Position numbers and translations under genes: made by a program. Below are positions 22,218-26,505 of a stretch of DNA of 26,505 nucleotides, one piece after another. The notes under the pieces are model-generated. The model made no database searches. It saw only the letters and a list, made by a program, of their open reading frames with translations, and was not told the origin of the DNA. Every line of letters begins with the position of its first letter. The first letter of the stretch is position 1. Source of the stretch: an uncultured Muribaculaceae bacterium (GTDB lineage: Bacteria; Bacteroidota; Bacteroidia; Bacteroidales; Muribaculaceae); NCBI GenBank assembly GCA_947644475.1, contig CANRZQ010000004.1, positions 1 to 26,505 on the forward strand. Direction: 5' to 3'.

Positions 22218-24155
22218 TTATTGGTTAATCATTTGGTTGACTTCGTTAGTCAAATTTTCTGCAAAGGTAGCAATTTTTTGGGAACCTTTGTCACCTTCGC
22301 CTTGTTTTCTTACGGAAACTTCACCATTTTCCATTTCTTTTTCACCTACAATGAGGAGATAGGGGATGCGGCGGAGTTCGTTGTCGCGGATTTTCTTTCC
22401 GATTTTCTCGTTGCGGTCGTCGACGATTGTGCGTACATCGACGGCGTTGAGTTGACGTGCCACTTCGAAGGCGTAGTCGTTGAATTTCTCGGAAATGGGG
22501 AGGACGACAACCTGGTCGGGGGCAAGCCAGAGGGGGAAGCGTCCGGCGGTGTGTTCGAGAAGAACAGCGACGAAGCGTTCCATAGAGCCAAAGGGCGCAC
22601 GGTGAATCATCACGGGACGGTGCTTCTGGTTGTCGGCTCCGGTGTATTCGAGCTGGAAGCGTTCGGGGAGGTTGTAGTCGACCTGGATAGTGCCGAGTTG
22701 CCAGCGGCGGCCGATTGCGTCCTTTACCATAAAGTCGAGTTTAGGGCCATAGAAGGCTGCCTCGCCAAGTTCCTTGCGGGCTTTGAGGCCTTTTTCGGCG
22801 CATGCCTCGATAATGGCGTTCTCGGCGAGATGCCAGTTTTCGTCGGAGCCGATATATTTCTCTTTATGGGCTGGGTCGCGGAGCGAGATTTGCGCTTCGT
22901 AGTTGTCGAATTTAAGAGCCTTGAAGATGTAAAGGATGATGTCCATTACTTTGAGGAACTCGTCCTTTATCTGCTCGGGAGCGCAGTAGATGTGGGCGTC
23001 GTCTTGCGTAAAGCCGCGCACACGGGTCAATCCATGGAGTTCGCCCGACTGCTCGTAGCGGTAAACGGTGCCAAACTCGGCAAGGCGGAGGGGAAGTTCG
23101 CGGTAGGAGCGGGGGAATGCCTTGAATATCTCGCAGTGGTGGGGGCAGTTCATCGGTTTCAGCAGGTATTCCTCGCCTTCCTCGGGTGTGTGGATAGGCT
23201 GGAATGAGTCTTTTCCGTACTTGGCATAGTGGCCGGAGGTGACATAAAGTTGCTTGTTGCCGATATGGGGGGTGATTACCTGCTGGTAGCCGTATTGTTT
23301 CTGGATTTTGCGCAGGAACTGCTCGAGGCGGTCGCGCAGGGCTGCGCCTTTCGGCAGCCAAAGAGGGAGGCCTGCGCCCACGTTGGCGGAAAATGCGAAG
23401 AGTTCCATTTCCTTTCCAAGTTTGCGGTGGTCGCGTTTCTTGGCCTCTTCGAGGAGCACGAGGTACTCGTCGAGCATCTTCTTCTTGGGGAATGTGATGC
23501 CGTAGACGCGGACAAGCTGGTTGCGCTTTTCATCTCCGCGCCAGTATGCGCCGGCAAGAGATGTGATCTTCACGGCTTTGATGGGAGCGGTGTTGGGGAT
23601 GTGCGGGCCACGGCAAAGGTCGGTGAAGGAGCCTTGGGTGTAAGTTGTGATATGGCCGTCTTCGAGTTCGGATATCAGCTCGCACTTATAGGTTTCGTCC
23701 CTGTCGCCGAAAAGTTTCAAGGCGTCGGCCTTGGATATGTCGGCACGCACGATTGCCTGCTTTTCCTGGGCAAGTTCGAGCATGCGTTTTTCGATTTTGG
23801 GGAAATCGGCGGCGGTGATTTGATGTTCGCCTGGGTCAATATCGTAATAGAAGCCGTTTTCGATGGCCGGACCGATGCCGAATTTCACGCCGGGATACAA
23901 GTCTTGGAGTGCTTCGGCAAGGAGATGGGCGGAAGAATGCCAGAAAGCGTGCTTGCCTTCGGGGCTGTCCCATTTAAAGAATTCGATGGTAGCGTCGGTA
24001 TCGACGGGGCGCGACAAATCCCACGCCTCGCCGTTTATATTTGAGGCAAGAACATCGGAAGCAAAGCGCGGGCTGATGCTTTCAGCAATCTGCATGGGGG
24101 TAACGCCGTTGTCATACGAGCGAACCGACTGGTCGGGGAATGTAATATTAATCAT
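22218..24155 (-). CDS. thrS: Threonyl-tRNA synthetase
   Basis: 645 residues from ATG 24155; an upstream in-frame ATG (24287) would add 44 low-complexity residues and lies upstream of the predicted promoter, so it is rejected. The TGS domain (1-60) begins MINITFPDQSVRSYDNG. The editing domain has HSSAH (His73, His77). The class II catalytic core includes MNCPHHCEIFKAFPRSYREL with the zinc-binding Cys, motif 2 in FGTVYRYEQSGELHGLTRVRGFTQDD (conserved Arg residues), and motif 3 in MIHRAPFGSMERF. The anticodon-binding domain is C-terminal (about 545-645). It charges tRNA-Thr and clears mischarged Ser-tRNA-Thr. It is first in its operon, with infC nine bases behind. Confidence 0.96.
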   Translation of the reverse strand: MINITFPDQSVRSYDNGVTPMQIAESISPRFASDVLASNINGEAWDLSRPVDTDATIEFFKWDSPEGKHAFWHSSAHLLAEALQDLYPGVKFGIGPAIENGFYYDIDPGEHQITAADFPKIEKRMLELAQEKQAIVRADISKADALKLFGDRDETYKCELISELEDGHITTYTQGSFTDLCRGPHIPNTAPIKAVKITSLAGAYWRGDEKRNQLVRVYGITFPKKKMLDEYLVLLEEAKKRDHRKLGKEMELFAFSANVGAGLPLWLPKGAALRDRLEQFLRKIQKQYGYQQVITPHIGNKQLYVTSGHYAKYGKDSFQPIHTPEEGEEYLLKPMNCPHHCEIFKAFPRSYRELPLRLAEFGTVYRYEQSGELHGLTRVRGFTQDDAHIYCAPEQIKDEFLKVMDIILYIFKALKFDNYEAQISLRDPAHKEKYIGSDENWHLAENAIIEACAEKGLKARKELGEAAFYGPKLDFMVKDAIGRRWQLGTIQVDYNLPERFQLEYTGADNQKHRPVMIHRAPFGSMERFVAVLLEHTAGRFPLWLAPDQVVVLPISEKFNDYAFEVARQLNAVDVRTIVDDRNEKIGKKIRDNELRRIPYLLIVGEKEMENGEVSVRKQGEGDKGSQKIATFAENLTNEVNQMINQ

Positions 24156-24178
24156 TGATTTATAACTGTTTAACTTAA

Positions 24179-24203
24179 CACCGCCATCTACAACATGGCA
24201 ATG
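24179..24203 (-). promoter_or_regulatory. thrS leader hairpin mimicking the tRNA-Thr(UGU) anticodon arm
   Basis: On the minus strand CATTGCCAT (24203-24195) pairs with ATGGCGGTG (24187-24179) around a 7-nt loop GTTGTAG (24194-24188). The inner five pairs are Watson-Crick, the length of an anticodon stem. Read as an anticodon loop, the positions are 33 = U, 34-36 = UGU (decodes the Thr codon ACA) and 37 = A, all as in a real tRNA-Thr. It lies 23 nt before the thrS ATG in a leader of only about 57 nt. E. coli ThrRS represses thrS by binding such a mimic; the same is inferred here. Confidence 0.6.
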
Positions 24204-24218
24204 AAACAAAAATCGGCG

Positions 24219-24249
24219 CAAATTTACGCATAATTTCCCTGTTTTGCAA
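24219..24249 (-). promoter_or_regulatory. Promoter of the thrS operon
   Basis: Read on the minus strand, TAAATTTG (24226-24219) is an exact -7 element, with TTG (24249-24247) about 20 bp upstream as a partial -33. The expected start is near 24213, giving the leader that carries the anticodon-like hairpin. Confidence 0.65.
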
Positions 24250-24319
24250 CTTTTTACTCTTGTTTTTTTTAAAGAAAATTGCCACACAACTTTTTTGCCG
24301 CCCGGCCGTTAAACAAAGT

Positions 24320-26505
24320 ATGAATATATTCGGAAAAACCATAATATCTGTTGTATTTGTGTCGGCATGTGCGGCAAACGCGTATGCTGCCGTGAAAATC
24401 CACGGCAAAGTGACGGAGGAAAATAACGAGCCGCTCGAATTTGTCACTGTGCGCATCGCGGGCACAGCCATCGGAGCCACTTCCGGCCTTGATGGCAACT
24501 ATGTGCTGTCGGCCCCCGAGGCCGATACAATCCGTGTGATATTCACATGCATTGGCTATGAGGAGGCGACCCGCAGGCTTATCAAGCCCGCAGGCGATGT
24601 CACTCTTAATGTGAAGATGACGCCCAAGACATTTTCGCTCGGAGATGTGGAAGTGACCGAATTCCGCAAGCAAACCGGCTCCATGCAAGAGATAAACACC
24701 GATAATTACCGTCTGGCTCCGGATGTGTCAGGAGGGTCGGTGGAGTCGATGCTCACTACAATGGCGGGAGTGACGTCCGGCAACGAAATGTCGTCGCAAT
24801 ATTCGGTGCGTGGCGGCTCGTATGACGAAAACAGTGTATATATTAATGGTATAGAGGTATATCGCCCTCAACTTGTAAGTTCCGGGCAGCAGGAGGGCCT
24901 GAGCATCATCAATCCCGACATGGTGGGCTCGGTCAACTTCTCCACAGGCGGTTTCTCTCCGCAATATGCCGACAAGATGTCGTCGGCCCTTGACATCACC
25001 TACCGGCAGCCGGAGGCGTTTGAAGGTTCGCTCGGCGCGTCGCTCATGGGAGGCAGCCTGGCGATAGGGACAAGTTCGAAACGCTTTACCCAACTTCACG
25101 GCGTGCGCTACAAAAGCAATGCGTCGCTGCTCTCGTCGATGGAAGACAAGGGTGAGTACGACCCGCGCTATTTCGATTACCAGACATCGATGTCATTGAA
25201 AATATCTCCAAAATTCACGGCGTCGGTGCTTGGCAACATCGCAATCAATAATTATAAATTTATCCCCGCGAGCCGCACCACCAATTTCGGCACAAGCACC
25301 GACGCCAAACAATTCAAGGTGTATTTCGACGGGCAGGAGAAAGACCGTTTCGAGACTTTCTTCGGCGCCCTTACCCTCGATTACCGATTCAACAAATCGT
25401 CGAGCATGTCGCTTTTGACTTCCGGATATCTCACCAACGAACTCGTGGCATATGACATTTCCGGCGAATATTGGCTCGACCAGGCCGGAACCACCGGCGG
25501 AGGCACAGGCGGGGCGATTGGCGGAGAACTCGGCGTGGGACGCTATCACGAGCATGCCCGCAACCGCTTGAAAGCGTCGGTGTTCTCTGTCGGGCTGCGC
25601 GGCACCACCGGCCTCAACCGCCACAGCCTTGCTTACGGCATTGATTTCAAGCATGAGACTATCCACGACCGAGCCCGCGAGTGGGAAGTGCGCGACTCCG
25701 CAGGCTATTCGCTGCCTGTCGACCCGGGCGCGCTGAAAGTGATTTATAACCTCGACTCGCGGCACAACCTGTCGTCGAACCGTGTTTCCGCATACGTCCA
25801 GGACACATATCGCCTGTCGACATCGGCCGGCTACCTTAACATAACCGGCGGCATACGTTTTTCTTATTGGGATTACAACAAGGAAACGCTCGTAAGTCCG
25901 AGGGTAAATCTCGGATTTGTCCCCGATGCTGCGCCGCGCTGGGCGTTCCGCTTTGCCACGGGCCTCTACTATCAGTCGCCATTCTATAAGGAATACCGTA
26001 TGCCCGTGGAGGATGAGAACGGCAATACACGCATCATGCTAAATTCCGACATCAAATCGCAACGGTCGTTCCAGTTCATAGCCGGTGCCGACTATACATT
26101 CCGCGCGTTTGGCCGTCCGTTCAAACTCACCGGCGAGGCATATTACAAGATTCTCGGCAACCTGATTCCTTACGAGGTTGAGAACCTTAAAGTGGTGTAT
26201 TCCGGCATGAACTCATCGAAAGGATTCGCCGCCGGACTTGACTTTAAACTGTTCGGGCAGTTTGTCCCCGGCTCCGACTCCTGGATCAGTTTCTCGCTTA
26301 TGAAAACACAGGAGGACCTTAATGGAGTCAAGGTGCCGCGTCCTACCGACCGCCGCTATGCTTTCGCGCTTTATTTCACCGACTACTTCCCTAAATTTCC
26401 CAAACTGAAATTCTCATTGCGCGGTATCCTCTCCGACGGCCTGCCCACTGAGGCTCCGCGCTCCGGCCGCGATGAAGGCTATTTCCGTGCCCCGGCCTAC
26501 AAGCG
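24320..26505 (+). CDS. TonB-dependent outer membrane receptor with carboxypeptidase-like domain, 3' end cut
   Basis: An open frame of 728 codons without a stop, running off the window. ATG 24320 starts a signal peptide (MNIFGKTIISVVFVSACAAN, cleavage likely after AYA). Next is a carboxypeptidase-D-regulatory-like domain (KIHGKVTEENNEPLEFVTVR through VTLNVKMTPKTFSLGDVEVT, about residues 25-115), then a TonB plug domain (VESMLTTMAGVTS, YSVRGGSYDENSVYINGIEV) and the start of a 22-strand barrel with aromatic-rich beta strands. This is the Bacteroidota receptor layout. There is no SusC-type signature and no SusD partner visible, so the ligand (siderophore, vitamin, glycan or peptide) is unknown. 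It is divergent from thrS; its own promoter is not clear in the 164-bp gap. Confidence 0.92.
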   Translation, partial: MNIFGKTIISVVFVSACAANAYAAVKIHGKVTEENNEPLEFVTVRIAGTAIGATSGLDGNYVLSAPEADTIRVIFTCIGYEEATRRLIKPAGDVTLNVKMTPKTFSLGDVEVTEFRKQTGSMQEINTDNYRLAPDVSGGSVESMLTTMAGVTSGNEMSSQYSVRGGSYDENSVYINGIEVYRPQLVSSGQQEGLSIINPDMVGSVNFSTGGFSPQYADKMSSALDITYRQPEAFEGSLGASLMGGSLAIGTSSKRFTQLHGVRYKSNASLLSSMEDKGEYDPRYFDYQTSMSLKISPKFTASVLGNIAINNYKFIPASRTTNFGTSTDAKQFKVYFDGQEKDRFETFFGALTLDYRFNKSSSMSLLTSGYLTNELVAYDISGEYWLDQAGTTGGGTGGAIGGELGVGRYHEHARNRLKASVFSVGLRGTTGLNRHSLAYGIDFKHETIHDRAREWEVRDSAGYSLPVDPGALKVIYNLDSRHNLSSNRVSAYVQDTYRLSTSAGYLNITGGIRFSYWDYNKETLVSPRVNLGFVPDAAPRWAFRFATGLYYQSPFYKEYRMPVEDENGNTRIMLNSDIKSQRSFQFIAGADYTFRAFGRPFKLTGEAYYKILGNLIPYEVENLKVVYSGMNSSKGFAAGLDFKLFGQFVPGSDSWISFSLMKTQEDLNGVKVPRPTDRRYAFALYFTDYFPKFPKLKFSLRGILSDGLPTEAPRSGRDEGYFRAPAYK

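Noticed and set aside
22131..23207. 358-codon open frame on the plus strand opposite thrS
   Set aside because: Antisense shadow of thrS; no domain resemblance and unlike any known protein. The same applies to 23229-24044 (plus), 9212-10012 (minus) and 11582-12526 (minus).
24156..24287. Upstream in-frame ATG extending ThrRS by 44 residues
   Set aside because: The extension is unlike any ThrRS N-terminus and would begin upstream of the predicted promoter; the TGS domain starts at ATG 24155.

Overview
The window is chromosomal DNA of a member of the Bacteroidales. The GC content near 50% and the gene content suggest Muribaculaceae or a close gut relative, but the family is an inference. Several intergenic gaps carry the Bacteroidota promoter form TTTG-N19/20-TAnnTTTG, start codons lack clear Shine-Dalgarno sequences, and there is a SusA-type periplasmic amylase and a TonB-dependent receptor with a carboxypeptidase-like N-terminal domain. 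No tRNA or rRNA gene, CRISPR array, insertion sequence or phage gene was seen.

Layout. (1) 1-1202: C-terminal part of HtpG (Hsp90), with an in-frame TAG five codons into the window. (2) 1269-4302: a four-module persulfide/CoA-disulfide reductase (FAD reductase, rhodanese, TusA, DsrE-like) and a MarR regulator, behind a promoter flanked by two similar palindromes. (3) 4385-5804: a promoter, a predicted structured RNA of about 340 nt folding into one very long hairpin, and a family 2 glycosyltransferase. (4) 5874-6893, minus strand: a DUF362 exported protein. (5) 6994-11096: the aromatic amino acid operon pheA / aminotransferase / DAHP synthase-chorismate mutase / tyrA. A consensus promoter precedes a 25-codon leader peptide packed with Phe and Tyr codons and a terminator/antiterminator pair. 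(6) 11097-17490: a tightly packed run mtnN-luxS-holB-addB-like-hemW, joining S-adenosylhomocysteine detoxification and AI-2 synthesis to replication, recombination and heme-enzyme genes. (7) 17478-20457: a BASS-like membrane transporter and a SusA-like GH13 amylase. (8) 20458-20793: noncoding DNA with three short perfect hairpins, resembling an interspersed repeat. (9) 20794-24249, minus strand: thrS-infC-rpmI-rplT with its own promoter, a leader hairpin that looks like a tRNA-Thr anticodon arm, paired hairpins before rplT, and a strong terminator. (10) 24320 to the end: a TonB-dependent receptor cut by the window edge.

The most notable signals lie between genes. The Phe/Tyr leader peptide with a competing terminator at 7046-7183 looks like ribosome-mediated attenuation of the operon that makes exactly those two amino acids. 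The thrS leader hairpin at 24179-24203 has a 7-nt loop with U33, anticodon UGU and A37, as expected if ThrRS represses its own mRNA by tRNA mimicry. The element at 4397-4734 is an apparently unassigned structured RNA. All three rest on reading the sequence and on known paradigms in other bacteria; none has been tested computationally or experimentally here.
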